Shown here in pieces: positions 39,179 to 48,642 of a stretch of DNA of 64,000 nucleotides. The position numbers and the translations under genes were made by a program. The stretch's first letter is position 1; the number at the start of each line of letters is the position of its first letter. Under the pieces are notes generated by a model. It searched no databases. It had not been told where the DNA came from and saw nothing but the letters and a program-made list of their open reading frames with translations. The DNA is from Rhodocyclales bacterium. GTDB lineage: Bacteria; Pseudomonadota; Gammaproteobacteria; Burkholderiales; Rhodocyclaceae. The DNA is taken from NCBI GenBank assembly GCA_028292505.1, contig JAQGMF010000016.1, positions 38,982 to 102,981 on the forward strand, in the 5' to 3' direction.

Positions 39179-39360
39179 TATTCTGGCGATGCAACCGTTG
39201 GAGCCGCTGCAGCGCTGAGCGAATCATCGAGCCGCTTTTGCAGATCGGTATTTTTTGCGGACAAGTCCATTATTTGCGCTTGAAATAATGCATTGGCCTC
39301 TATTGCTTGATCGCGCTGCCCGCGCAAGACCTGCAGATATAAATCGAGATTCAAGTCCAT
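39178..39360 (-). CDS. Small coiled-coil phage protein (60 aa)
   Basis: 60-aa mostly helical protein (LYLQVLRGQRDQAIEANALF ... NTDLQKRLDDSL) that probably forms a coiled coil, with an Ala/Pro tail. Its stop overlaps the start of the following tail gene by one base. It may be a chaperone or fibre-associated protein; the function is not known. Confidence 0.55.
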   Translation of the reverse strand: MDLNLDLYLQVLRGQRDQAIEANALFQAQIMDLSAKNTDLQKRLDDSLSAAAAPTVASPE

Positions 39361-39361
39361 T

Positions 39362-40006
39362 TCAAGGCCTCGTCAGGGTAATTGTTTTCGTGATTTCAGA
39401 TGCAGCATTTCCCGGCCAACGAAACGATATCGCCACTTGGCAAGTAATGGTGCCGGTTGTGCCTGCGGTATTCAGAATGAAGTTGTAAAAGCTGGAAAGA
39501 TCAACCCAAACATTATCGATTGAACCGGAAGAAACTACGGCATTGTCTTTCTTGTAGATAATGGTGGGTGTTCCCGAAGTCGCTCCGGATGGTCCTGAAA
39601 CGAGGTGCATGCGCAATTGCGGGAAGGGCATGCCGCGAAGATTTGTGTTGCCTAGATCAATGCCGACATAAACCTCTTCCGCTTCGTCCCCTACTCCATT
39701 CTTTGAAGTCACGTTGTAATCTTGATCACCAGTCTCGTCCGACGATGCCCAATTAAAGAGCATGTTAATCTCAGTTGCGTTCGAGACTATCCCGCTGTGC
39801 GGAAGAGCGGTCGGATTCGCGTTGAAAGCGGCAAAAGAAGTTTTGCTGTAAAAATCGCTGAACTTCACCGTGCCAGAGGGTTTCTGAGCCAGCTCGCGCA
39901 AAGCACCTTCGTGCGACGCCCAGCACCCAGAAATCAGTGAAGTAACGTTGATCTCAGCCAGTATTTGCGAAGCAGCGAGAGAAGAGCCGGAAGCGTGAAT
40001 GGTCAT
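39362..40006 (-). CDS. Putative tail fibre-associated protein (214 aa)
   Basis: 214-aa beta-rich protein. Residues 40-60 contain the stretch SGTVKFSDFYSKTSF, a motif common in phage proteins near fibres, and the rest is a jelly-roll-like strand pattern. Its start overlaps the stop of the fibre gene by one base. A receptor-binding or tail-spike accessory role is inferred from the position. Confidence 0.5.
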   Translation of the reverse strand: MTIHASGSSLAASQILAEINVTSLISGCWASHEGALRELAQKPSGTVKFSDFYSKTSFAAFNANPTALPHSGIVSNATEINMLFNWASSDETGDQDYNVTSKNGVGDEAEEVYVGIDLGNTNLRGMPFPQLRMHLVSGPSGATSGTPTIIYKKDNAVVSSGSIDNVWVDLSSFYNFILNTAGTTGTITCQVAISFRWPGNAASEITKTITLTRP

Positions 40007-41268
40007 TATGCAAACGCCACAATGTCGCCGCTAGCCGTAATAGCGCCAGTAACAGCAAGCGTGCCGCCCGGCGTGGTAATTGCCGCAATAGCCGGGGCGG
40101 TCAGCGTTTTGTTAGTCAGCGTTGCAACAGCAGTACGCTCTGTCGCGTTCGATGTATTGTCAACATTTCCCAGCCCAACAAATGCTTTATTGATCGTTGT
40201 CCATGTCGGCGCTGCGCTCGGACCACCAGAAACTATAGCCTGCGTTCCAGCTGCGCCGTAATTCGCGCCTCCAATACCCCATTGTCCAAGAATGCCAAAG
40301 TAGGCGGTGTCTAGTGTATTTATGGCAAGCGCCAAGGGCAGCTGAGTTCCGGTTCCGCGAACGGTTGAGTATATCCTCACCGTCGTTGCGTCAATCTGAA
40401 TACTGCCCAAGCTCGTATTTGTTACGTCTCCCGAACTATTTACAACTTGCCAGCCTGCAGCTGTAGCCGAGCCGTTTGGCATAGCCTGGATAGACGTAGA
40501 TGCATTTACAGTACTAGTTTGGAAAGAAAGTCTGTTGGTTTGTGTGCCGTTTGAAAAATCCCCAAGAATACGCAGTCCATTGCCACTGTAAGTGGTGTTG
40601 CCAGTATGTGTCTCGGAGCCGTCAATACTGTAGGTAACAGGAGTGAATGCGCCGACAATCAATTTTATCGGCTGCACAACTGCAGTACCGATAGCGCCGG
40701 AAATGAGCGCGACTGCTGTAGCGCCGCAACTCAAAACTCCAAACCCTGTATTTACGGTGTCGGAAGAATTTAGCGCTCCAAAAGAACTACTTGTCGCAGA
40801 TCCATTTGGAATCACATCCACATTCGAATTTCCATTGGCGGTGGAAGATTGAAAGAGCAACCTATTGGCTATCGTCGCATTACTCAAGTCTGCACGAATA
40901 CGACCGCCAGTCCCCGGAAAGGTCATATTCTCTGCGGATGTATTGCCTGTGAGCACCGTATCCGTCAGCAGCCCGGCAAACCCTTGTGCCGTCAGCGCCG
41001 CCTCGCACAGATCATCAATCGACCAATCGCGCGCAGTCGTGCCGCCAATTGCACGCTGAGTTACTGTGAACGCGCCACCGGTGCGCGCCGTCACTTTGAT
41101 AATCTCGCGATTCAGGCTGGCATCCTTGAGCACCAAGTATTCATACTCGCCAGCGCCATATGCTTTGAACTTGGTGCCATCGGCCAGCGACATCGTAAAA
41201 GGTGCAGTCGTTGCTGCGGGAATGCCGGCGGCAAGTTTGGATCGGCCGAAGTTCGAAAATACGATCAT
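40006..41268 (-). CDS. Putative tail fibre with internal duplication (420 aa)
   Basis: 420-aa protein rich in Gly, Ser, Thr and Asn. Two copies of a 70-residue unit begin near residues 107 and 222, sharing TGNT..., RI..DxSN, NRLxFQxST and PNGSAT. The C-terminus carries the fibre stretch VGLGNVDNTSNATERTAV and ALTNK-like repeats. It is probably trimeric and involved in host adsorption. The stop overlaps the next gene's start by one base, and its own start overlaps the preceding small membrane gene. Confidence 0.68.
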   Translation of the reverse strand: MIVFSNFGRSKLAAGIPAATTAPFTMSLADGTKFKAYGAGEYEYLVLKDASLNREIIKVTARTGGAFTVTQRAIGGTTARDWSIDDLCEAALTAQGFAGLLTDTVLTGNTSAENMTFPGTGGRIRADLSNATIANRLLFQSSTANGNSNVDVIPNGSATSSSFGALNSSDTVNTGFGVLSCGATAVALISGAIGTAVVQPIKLIVGAFTPVTYSIDGSETHTGNTTYSGNGLRILGDFSNGTQTNRLSFQTSTVNASTSIQAMPNGSATAAGWQVVNSSGDVTNTSLGSIQIDATTVRIYSTVRGTGTQLPLALAINTLDTAYFGILGQWGIGGANYGAAGTQAIVSGGPSAAPTWTTINKAFVGLGNVDNTSNATERTAVATLTNKTLTAPAIAAITTPGGTLAVTGAITASGDIVAFA

Positions 41269-41561
41269 TGTTTGTCCGCCTTTTCATCGAGCTTGTCTTC
41301 GATCCGACGCAGCGATTGAAATATTGCGTCGATGCCCTTTTGATTCTCGCGTCGATCATCTTTGTAATCTTCGCGGCGAATGTAATTCAGTGGCATATCG
41401 CGCTCAAAGTTATTGAATGACTCGGCCATTTTCTTTACGTCTTGGTCGATCATCCGGAATTTGCCGAATAGCGCGTTGAGTAACCATCCGAGAATCATGC
41501 AAAATATTGGCATGACAAGTTCGGCTGTCGTTCTGACAATCTCCAACGTGCCAGCTTCCAT
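41265..41561 (-). CDS. Small membrane protein with coiled coil (98 aa)
   Basis: 98-aa protein with one hydrophobic segment (LVMPIFCMILGWLLNALFG, residues 15-33) and a charged helical tail (DYKDDRRENQKGIDAIFQSL). It overlaps the fibre gene by 4 bases. It could be a second holin-like or pinholin-type protein, or a virion membrane protein; the family is unknown. Confidence 0.55.
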   Translation of the reverse strand: MEAGTLEIVRTTAELVMPIFCMILGWLLNALFGKFRMIDQDVKKMAESFNNFERDMPLNYIRREDYKDDRRENQKGIDAIFQSLRRIEDKLDEKADKQ

Positions 41562-41563
41562 GC

Positions 41564-42202
41564 CTATCTCCCCATGATCGTGGCCGGTACCGTGCGAAAC
41601 GGCGCGCGTGTCTTGCCGCGCACGCCAGAGAGTCGCGCCTTGGCCTTTTCGGCTTCAAACTCATAGCGATAATGTTGCGCAGCCGCTGGCTCTGTCCAAA
41701 GCTTCTTCGGCATGCTCATCAACATCGCCTTGGCGCCCATCGCAATGACCTGGCCCCAATCGAGCGCCAATTGATCCCTGATGGTGTTCGCTGTCATCAG
41801 CGGCGCCAGCGCGACCGTCACGATGATTGAACTCGCTGCATTGGGCTTGGGAATGAGTGTGAGGACATCGTCCTGACTGACGCTGTAAAAGAGCGGCCGG
41901 CCCGTATCCGTCTCATCCCACATTTGATCGACAAGAACGGGCTTGAGCCAAGGTGTGCGGCAATCGCCTGCGCTACGCTTCACCTTGAGTACTTCGACCA
42001 GGTCAGTGTCGGCAGGCATCGTCAATGCATAATCGGCGGTTCCCGCAATCGTCGTGATGGGCGTCAAATCGACGCGGTCGACCTTCGAGTCAGCGCAGAA
42101 GTCGCGCGCTGCACGTCGCAGCGCATGCAGCACAATGGCTGTGCCAGCGCCGGGCACTTCAGGCATCACGTCGTCATACAGTGTGGTGAAGTTCGTCGCC
42201 AT
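41564..42202 (-). CDS. Head-tail connector / tail adaptor protein (212 aa)
   Basis: 212-aa protein with an N-terminal helical part (DVMPEVPGAGTAIVLHALRR), a central beta domain and a C-terminal helix with WGQVIAMGAKAMLMSMPKK, the pattern seen in adaptor proteins that sit under the portal in P22- and T7-like phages. It lies between the DUF6682-like adaptor and the small membrane protein. The role is inferred from the fold-like pattern and order. Confidence 0.6.
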   Translation of the reverse strand: MATNFTTLYDDVMPEVPGAGTAIVLHALRRAARDFCADSKVDRVDLTPITTIAGTADYALTMPADTDLVEVLKVKRSAGDCRTPWLKPVLVDQMWDETDTGRPLFYSVSQDDVLTLIPKPNAASSIIVTVALAPLMTANTIRDQLALDWGQVIAMGAKAMLMSMPKKLWTEPAAAQHYRYEFEAEKAKARLSGVRGKTRAPFRTVPATIMGR

Positions 42203-42204
42203 GC

Positions 42205-42540
42205 TCAGCCGCCAATCTCTGACAGGAACAGTTGAATGAAGGGCTGCGATTCGCTGTCGCGTGCCTCTTCGTCGTCTTTCAGATGCGCACGCGCGACCGT
42301 GTAATCGACCATGGCATGGTCATACTGCGGCGGCAACGGGCATTGCTCCGTTAAACCTAGCGTTGCCGGTGGCATCGTGCCGTACATACCGATGAACAGA
42401 TGCGGCGCACGCGTGAAGGCGGTCCGCACACCGGCGAGCAGATGCCCAGCGAGCTCGTCGTCTGACCAGTTCTCACTGGTCGGGTCACCGTCTTGCAGGT
42501 TGACCCGAGCCAGATTGACGAGCGTTTGAACCGTTGTCAC
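42205..42540 (-). CDS. DUF6682-like phage adaptor protein (111 aa)
   Basis: 111-aa mostly helical protein (TLVNLARVNLQDGD ... DHAMVDYTVARAHLKDDE), fitting the small adaptor family often found between capsid and tail genes. It overlaps the HeH-domain gene by 4 bases. It probably helps form the head-tail joint; confidence in the family is moderate. Confidence 0.58.
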   Translation of the reverse strand: MTTVQTLVNLARVNLQDGDPTSENWSDDELAGHLLAGVRTAFTRAPHLFIGMYGTMPPATLGLTEQCPLPPQYDHAMVDYTVARAHLKDDEEARDSESQPFIQLFLSEIGG

Positions 42541-43352
42541 GGCTGCGCAACCTCGGCTGCTGCTTCAGCGGTTGGCACCTCTGTCGGCACAGCGGGCTGT
42601 TCAGCTTCGGCCGGTTCGACACTCGGCGCAGCCACCTCTGCCGGCTCGACAACATCTTCTGGCGCAGGTGCAGCCACTTCACTTTGCGCAAGGGCCGTCG
42701 CGATGGTCTCGCGCAACTTCTCTTCACCCGCCTTGTGATGCACTTTGATGCCCTGCTCGGCGGCCAGCGCACGCAGCGCGTCCGCATTCATGGCAACCAG
42801 GTCATCAACTGTTGGCGAAGTCTTCGCGGTCTCGCTGTCGCTGCATTCATCTTCGCTCGGCGCAGGCACAGCAACCGGTACGAGTCGCAGTTCAACGACG
42901 CCTTGCATGATGGCTGCGTATTCGTCCGCATTGACCGGAAACGACAACGCGAAGCGCTCGTTCTCCGATTGCCGTGCCGTTTCTTCAGCGTCCAGCATCA
43001 TGCCGAGAATGGTTTTGCGAACCTCTTCATCGGGCATGTTCTCGTGCAGCGTGCGGCCGAACTCGATGCGCGCAAACATGCGCTGCTGGGCCGGCGTCAT
43101 GCTGTTCAGATTGATCGATACAACCGGTTGCGCATTGAGCGCGTTAGGAACACTCAGAATGGTGTTGGCGTTGTAATCGACCGGGGCTTCTTCGAACATG
43201 TCGAAGTGTTTGGAGAATAACTTTTCGGCCAAGGCGAGCGAGAAGTTGATGATCTGCCCAGCGCTCCAGATGGTACCCGTTCTGAATAACGGGTCTTCCT
43301 GCGTTTCCGCGCGGCCGATGTAGCGCACGCCAATGATGCGAGATTGTTGCAT
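42537..43352 (-). CDS. Head-proximal protein with C-terminal HeH/LEM-like domain (271 aa)
   Basis: 271 aa. The N-terminal 30 residues (RIIGVRYIGRAETQEDPLFR) look like a small phage head beta domain. About 182-221 (TVDDLVAMNADALRALAAEQ ... GEEKLRETI) match an HeH/LEM helix-extension-helix, which binds DNA or proteins. A long Pro/Ala/Glu/Val-rich tail follows (about 222-271). It is placed just after the capsid genes. The exact role is unknown. Confidence 0.6.
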   Translation of the reverse strand: MQQSRIIGVRYIGRAETQEDPLFRTGTIWSAGQIINFSLALAEKLFSKHFDMFEEAPVDYNANTILSVPNALNAQPVVSINLNSMTPAQQRMFARIEFGRTLHENMPDEEVRKTILGMMLDAEETARQSENERFALSFPVNADEYAAIMQGVVELRLVPVAVPAPSEDECSDSETAKTSPTVDDLVAMNADALRALAAEQGIKVHHKAGEEKLRETIATALAQSEVAAPAPEDVVEPAEVAAPSVEPAEAEQPAVPTEVPTAEAAAEVAQP

Positions 43353-43409
43353 GTCATTTTCCTTTCGAAAGAGGCGAACCTAAGTCCGCCCCTTTTTCAT
43401 TGACGGCGA

Positions 43410-43886
43410 TTATTGCGCGCCGCGGAAGTGGCCTTTTACGACCAGGTAGCTGTTAGGCGTCGCAACCACGGTACCGGTCTGCACACCCACAAGCTTCACT
43501 GGCCACTTGAAGCGAATCGGCATGGAACTGGATGCCGTACGACCACCACTTGCGGACGTAGAGATGTCCTTTGCGGAGAACCAGAAAGCCGCCTGGCCCG
43601 CCGTGTAGGTTGTGCCATCCGGCAGCGTGGCGATGACCATGCCGGAAGGCGGCGTGCCATCGAGTTCGAAGCCCACATTGATCGTGTTGCCAGCGCCGAA
43701 GTCGGCCCAGCCAAAATCAAGATCGGTCACCACGGAGCCAGCGGGCAGCTTGCCGTAGTAAATCTTCTCGCCCGTCGCCGGGGATGTGGACGAAGCCGTG
43801 GCCGCGAAAACCTCGGCGAAGGCATCCGAGTACGGGCCGCCGACCAGGTTCTTGTTGGCAAAATCACCTGCGTAAAGATCAGTCAT
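43410..43886 (-). CDS. Putative capsid decoration or capsid-associated protein (158 aa)
   Basis: 158-aa beta-rich protein from ATG 43886, which has AGGAG upstream; the frame opens at 43904. It contains SGMVIATLPDGTTYTAGQ and follows the major capsid gene by 67 bases, the common place for a head decoration protein. No family name can be given with certainty. Confidence 0.58.
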   Translation of the reverse strand: MTDLYAGDFANKNLVGGPYSDAFAEVFAATASSTSPATGEKIYYGKLPAGSVVTDLDFGWADFGAGNTINVGFELDGTPPSGMVIATLPDGTTYTAGQAAFWFSAKDISTSASGGRTASSSMPIRFKWPVKLVGVQTGTVVATPNSYLVVKGHFRGAQ

Positions 43887-43953
43887 AATTTTTACTCCTT
43901 GCAAAAGGTTTCAATTGAGAGCCGCCGGAGCGGCCCTCACTCGAACACCCTGG

Positions 43954-45255
43954 TTAGGTCGTCGGCTGCTTGGCGATGACGTCGATGATGATGGTTCCGA
44001 AGTCGGTAGGCTCGGTGCCAGTTCCGGCTGCGTTCGTCACGTTGAACGTCGTCTTCTTGAAAGCGCTCGTGCCGAAGGCTGCGAACTCGGGCTTGCGATC
44101 ATGGTCGAGCAGCTTCTCGTTCCAGCTGTAAGGCGAGCCGGAAGAGTTGTCGCGACCATAGACACAGGCCATGGCTTGCGCACCGAGGATGATGCAGCGA
44201 TAGACGCGGTAGTTGTTTGGCAGATTCGCCACCGTCGTACTGCGCACCGTGCCATCGCTCTTGAGCGTGCGAATGACATCGCCATTACCGAAGCTCACGA
44301 AGTTCGTGATCTTCTTGGTCATGACGCCGTTCCAGCCGCCCACGATGCCCAGGAACAACGGCGACTTCGAACCGCTGTACTTGGCGCGCTCCATGCCGTT
44401 TTGCTGGAAGGTGCGAATTGCGCCTTCGGTCAGCAAGCTGGAATAGGCGGGGCTCGGGGCCATCATCAGCCACATCGGATCATCCGTTGCAGCAGGATCA
44501 TCCGGCACACGCACCGATTGCAGCGACAGCGGCAGCGCATCGATGGTGTTGCGGATTTGATCCAGATGCGCCAGTTGCAGCGTATCCGCTGTGGTCAGAC
44601 CTGCCAGCTTCGTGAAAGCCGATGCGCCCGAGACCAGCGCCGAACCACTCGACACGAAGTAGCGATTCTCCGTGGGCGGCGCGACATCGATGCCGTCGAA
44701 GGTGTTGATCATGACGGCCGGATAGTTCAAGTCGGATGCCAGCGGGATGCTGTCCCACATGCCGCCGATATCCGAACCGCGTTGCCCAGCCATGTGCACC
44801 AAGCCGGCCAGTTCCGTGTAACTCGACACGAAGCCGCGCGTCTGCGACATCGCCAACGGACGCAGTTGATACGGCGTGCGTTGCTGCGACATCTTGCCGC
44901 CGGCAGAGACCACGAAGGTCCATTGGTCGAGCTTCACTTCCATCTCGCTGAAGGTCAGTTGCGAGCCGCGACCTTCGGCATTCTCGTCGCCCATGATCGG
45001 GGGGCGATACTTGATGTTCATCGTGTCGATCTGCACACGATCGCCAGCGACCTTGGTGAGGTCCATGACGTCGACCACCGGCATACCTGCATCGGTCTGC
45101 TTGCGTTCGATACGTGAGCGCGCCATTGCTTCCGAACTCATCGGCGCGCGCAGGTTATTGATCATGTTCGGCTGCTTCTGTTGATAAATGAACAGACCGC
45201 CGCCATAAACCTTGGCAGCCTGCGGGCTACCAAACGGGATAGATGTTTCAGCCAT
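43954..45255 (-). CDS. Major capsid protein, DUF4043 / N4 gp56-like
   Basis: 433-aa protein fitting the DUF4043 (N4 gp56-type) capsid family: ATSIPFGSPQAAKVYG-like start, DAGMPVVDVMDLTKVAGD near residues 55-72, then HMAGQRG and WLMMAPSPAYSSLL. It lies after the scaffold gene and before the decoration candidate, as expected. It assembles the T=7-type head, assuming HK97-type folding as in relatives. Confidence 0.85.
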   Translation of the reverse strand: MAETSIPFGSPQAAKVYGGGLFIYQQKQPNMINNLRAPMSSEAMARSRIERKQTDAGMPVVDVMDLTKVAGDRVQIDTMNIKYRPPIMGDENAEGRGSQLTFSEMEVKLDQWTFVVSAGGKMSQQRTPYQLRPLAMSQTRGFVSSYTELAGLVHMAGQRGSDIGGMWDSIPLASDLNYPAVMINTFDGIDVAPPTENRYFVSSGSALVSGASAFTKLAGLTTADTLQLAHLDQIRNTIDALPLSLQSVRVPDDPAATDDPMWLMMAPSPAYSSLLTEGAIRTFQQNGMERAKYSGSKSPLFLGIVGGWNGVMTKKITNFVSFGNGDVIRTLKSDGTVRSTTVANLPNNYRVYRCIILGAQAMACVYGRDNSSGSPYSWNEKLLDHDRKPEFAAFGTSAFKKTTFNVTNAAGTGTEPTDFGTIIIDVIAKQPTT

Positions 45256-45267
45256 TTCTGCTTACTC

Positions 45268-46260
45268 CTAAAGGGCAGCGAAGTAGGAATCAAGCTGCGC
45301 TTGAGACCAGTTCGCCATATTCGAAATGATTTCCGGGCCGGCCTTCGCTGCCATCTCTGCACGCGAATCAATTGCGGGCGCTGCACCGCCTGGCAAGTCG
45401 CTGAGAGAGAGGGGCGCGGCTTTCTGCGCGGGCTTGGACTCGGTCGCTGGCTTCTCGGCCAGCGCCGCTTTTTCTGGCAATGAATCCACCTTCACTGCGC
45501 CGAAGCGCGCCTCGTAATCGGTCATCACCTGCGCGAAGCGATCAGCCAGGGGCAACGCGTTCCAATGCGCAGCCGTAGCAGGATTCTTCGAGCGTTCGAT
45601 GTCGATCTCTTTGGCGCGCTGGAACGCGATGGGATCGGTGCTTTGCAGATGCAACAACTTGGGTGTCTGGTCGATGGCTTCCTGGACGGTCGTGCGCACG
45701 GCATCGCGCTCGCTGATCTGACGTTGCTGCTCGTCATGCTCGCGTCGCTCTTTCTCCGTTGCACGCTCTGTCAGCAAGGACTTGAGTGCGGTCTGTTGCG
45801 TGCGCAGGGTCTTCGCCAGCGCAGGCATTTCCGCTTCGAGTTCCGTCAGTTGCTCGTCCGACAAGAGTTCTTGATCCGCGAGAACATCGGCATTCGTTGC
45901 ACCTTCAGCTTTCGCCTTGGAGAGTGCTTCGATCTGCTCTTTCTGCTCGCGAACCACGCGTTCCAGTTCGGCCTTGCTACTGCGGAGGTCTTCGACCACC
46001 TTGAACGGCAGGATGTGTTTCTCATCCTTCGCCAAAACACCTTGCGGCGGGACTTCTTCAACCTTTGCAGCGGCGGCCGCAGCGCTGCTATCCGCTTGCG
46101 CGGTATCGGCCTTTATTTCGGCTGGAGATGCTGCCGTCGATATCGCTTCGTCATTTGCCTCGACTTCGCCATCAGGGGCAGATCCATCCATCATCTGCGC
46201 GTTCAGGTCGCTGTCGGACAGCGTCAGAAGGTTCTCGAACGTGTTGTCTGTTGTGCTCAT
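45268..46260 (-). CDS. Putative scaffold protein (330 aa)
   Basis: 330-aa highly charged helical protein. Acidic N-terminus (1-75), long coiled coil (about 85-190, KAELERVVREQKEQIEALSK), and a C-terminal segment ending in NWSQAQLDSYFAAL. The composition and the place between portal and capsid are typical of a capsid-assembly scaffold. It overlaps the portal gene by 4 bases. Confidence 0.75.
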   Translation of the reverse strand: MSTTDNTFENLLTLSDSDLNAQMMDGSAPDGEVEANDEAISTAASPAEIKADTAQADSSAAAAAAKVEEVPPQGVLAKDEKHILPFKVVEDLRSSKAELERVVREQKEQIEALSKAKAEGATNADVLADQELLSDEQLTELEAEMPALAKTLRTQQTALKSLLTERATEKERREHDEQQRQISERDAVRTTVQEAIDQTPKLLHLQSTDPIAFQRAKEIDIERSKNPATAAHWNALPLADRFAQVMTDYEARFGAVKVDSLPEKAALAEKPATESKPAQKAAPLSLSDLPGGAAPAIDSRAEMAAKAGPEIISNMANWSQAQLDSYFAAL

Positions 46261-48566
46261 TGCGTCGTCTCCGCCGGGCTCGCGCCAGGGCTCGTATCGC
46301 TGAGCTGCGTAGGAGGTTGAGGAGGTGCTGCCTGCGACATCGCTTGTGACGGCGCGGCGGGCTGCGGTGCGGGTGTGTTGGCCGTATCGCTGGCCTGCGA
46401 ATTTGCTGGATCGGCAGGCGCGGCCTGACCGAGTGCTGGGGCAGCGTTCGCCATCGCGATGCCGTGCTCCAGGCTGATGTGTTCGTCGTCGTTATTGACC
46501 TTGATGCGCGCGGTCTCGGCGTTGTAACTACCGACCTGTGCGACATTCATGCGGCGCGTCTCGGCGTCGTATGCAGACGTAATGCGCGCGGTATTCGCCT
46601 CGAATTCCTTCCGGTCGAGCTCGCGATCCTTCTGCTCGGATTCCTTCTTCTTGATCTGCACTTCGAACTGCTGTCCAGCCTTATCGACCGCCTGCTGCGC
46701 GGCCTGCATGACGATTTGTTGGAGCTGCTCGGGTGTCTTTGGCAACTGGGCATTGCCACTGCCGTCGTCGAGCTGCAACTTGGCGCGCAGGCGATCGACA
46801 ATCGCGTCGCGTTCCGGCAAATCGGTTGCACCGATGACGAAGTCGATGACAAGCGCTTGAATTTGCGGCGGCAGCGACTTCGTGAGATCGGTAAGCTGAC
46901 TGAGCCGCTGCTTGCGATAGCTCGTCGTGCTCGGCACGTCGGAGAGCGAGACCTTCAGCATCGCCTGTTGCACGCTGTTGGTCAGGCCCTTCATGCCGTT
47001 GTCAAGTTCGAGCACCTGATTGATCGTGACTTGCCGCGGCGGGCGACCCGGCGCTTCGACGGTGACGGTTTGTTGATCTGTGCCGATGTCCTCGATGATC
47101 AGAGACATGAGCAGATCGCCTACCTGCTGGCGGGCGTAACGCTGATTGCTGTTGATGACGGCGAGCGTCTGCGTGGATTGCTCGACGAGCGTGTCGAGCG
47201 CCACGCCGGAATGCGCATTGCTGTTCTGCCCCTCGAAGGCGGCGTACACACCGGCGACGTTCTTAAGCGCCTGGCGCTTGTCGACGAGCACCTTGTACTG
47301 CTCGCCGGCCAATGCGAAGTCGGTCTCGACTTCGAACCTGCCGCCTGCATGCAACTTCTCAGCTTTGAGCACAATGACGGCGTCGGGCCGGTTGACTTCC
47401 TCGCGCACCGTCTCGACGTCGTCGTTCGTCACGCCCTCGGTCATCGTGATGCGCTTGGCCGACAGCAGCCATATCTGCTTGCTGTTACGCGCGTTGACCT
47501 CGTCCTGCATCGGCTTCATCGGCCGGATCAAGCCGTATGGCACGCCCGTCAAATCCTCGCGACGACCCCAGAACGGCACATAGGGGAAGTGGCGATGCTT
47601 GTACGGAGATGGCATATCCATCATCGGATAAGGGCCGACGTACCAAGCTAGCCGCACCTTCGGAAAGATCGCCTCGAATACCTGCGCGCCCATCTGCTGC
47701 GCGGCTTGATGACGCTGGTCTTTCTCGTCGTACTCGATCACCCGCTTGTTGGGCAAGCGCAATACCTTCTCGCGCACCCAGCGGCGATACCACACCTCGT
47801 AAATGCACACGCGGCGCTCTACGGTGTCGTAGAAACCTTCGTCGAAGGGCCATTGCCGCGCGGCCTGCAAATCAAGGCGCATCGGGCTGTTGTATTCGGC
47901 GAGGATCGACAGATCGTCAATGCCATTGGCCAGCCCGCGCAGGATGTCGGCATATTGCGGAAAGGCCAGTGCCGCCACCTCGACGTCATACCAGCGCTTG
48001 CGGATCAGGTAGCGCGCATCCGAGAGGTCCGGCTTGCGGCTCTTCCAGTCCCAGAAGATTTCATTGCGGTGGACGCTCTCGACGCGGTAAGGCGTCGATG
48101 CGAAGGGATCGCTCTCGCGGCCTACTTCGATCCAGCCCAACCCGGTCTTGATCTGCCCGGCATACGCATCGCTCTGCGCGCGATCGGCATTCGTCTCACG
48201 CTCGGCTTCGTTGAGGCGCACATTGATCGCCTCAGCCACGTCCTGATACTGCTTGTCCTTCGACGGGCTGACCTTCCAGTCGAGCCGCGTTTTGGCTTCC
48301 AGCCCAAGCACTGCGTCGATGGTGGGGCCGACGATGTTCTCAGGCGCCCAGGCGATGCCGAGTGATTCCAGTTGCTCAAGCAGATCCGTGTCAGCCTGAT
48401 TGCCGTCGTAGTAATCCGCCTCGACATTGGCAATGCGCCGCCACGGCGGCTCGCGCCGTACCTCTTCGATGAAGTTGGCGAGCTCAATGGGCTGCAGCGC
48501 CAGAGGATCGTTCTCTGTCGCCTGCTCGGCTTCAACCTCTGCGGCTTTGTTCGGAAGGGTCTGCAC
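46257..48566 (-). CDS. P22-like portal protein (769 aa)
   Basis: 769-aa protein with the P22-type portal pattern: RRIANVEADYYDGNQ near residues 42-56, then NIVGPTIDAVLGLEAKTR, WVGR-like wing and stem regions, and a long Gln/Ala-rich helical C-terminus (about 640-769) like the P22 barrel. Starts at GTG 48566. It forms the dodecameric DNA gate at one vertex and binds the large terminase. It overlaps the scaffold gene, supporting a head operon. Confidence 0.88.
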   Translation of the reverse strand: MQTLPNKAAEVEAEQATENDPLALQPIELANFIEEVRREPPWRRIANVEADYYDGNQADTDLLEQLESLGIAWAPENIVGPTIDAVLGLEAKTRLDWKVSPSKDKQYQDVAEAINVRLNEAERETNADRAQSDAYAGQIKTGLGWIEVGRESDPFASTPYRVESVHRNEIFWDWKSRKPDLSDARYLIRKRWYDVEVAALAFPQYADILRGLANGIDDLSILAEYNSPMRLDLQAARQWPFDEGFYDTVERRVCIYEVWYRRWVREKVLRLPNKRVIEYDEKDQRHQAAQQMGAQVFEAIFPKVRLAWYVGPYPMMDMPSPYKHRHFPYVPFWGRREDLTGVPYGLIRPMKPMQDEVNARNSKQIWLLSAKRITMTEGVTNDDVETVREEVNRPDAVIVLKAEKLHAGGRFEVETDFALAGEQYKVLVDKRQALKNVAGVYAAFEGQNSNAHSGVALDTLVEQSTQTLAVINSNQRYARQQVGDLLMSLIIEDIGTDQQTVTVEAPGRPPRQVTINQVLELDNGMKGLTNSVQQAMLKVSLSDVPSTTSYRKQRLSQLTDLTKSLPPQIQALVIDFVIGATDLPERDAIVDRLRAKLQLDDGSGNAQLPKTPEQLQQIVMQAAQQAVDKAGQQFEVQIKKKESEQKDRELDRKEFEANTARITSAYDAETRRMNVAQVGSYNAETARIKVNNDDEHISLEHGIAMANAAPALGQAAPADPANSQASDTANTPAPQPAAPSQAMSQAAPPQPPTQLSDTSPGASPAETTQ

Positions 48567-48642
48567 TGTTCGCCATGAGTAGTGGATTACTCGATGGCGG
48601 CAGTGTTATGGCGCGGGGAAGTGGTGCTAAGGGTAGAGTTCT

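Noticed and set aside
43915..45117. 400-codon plus-strand ORF opposite the capsid gene
   Set aside because: His/Arg-rich shadow of the major capsid gene.
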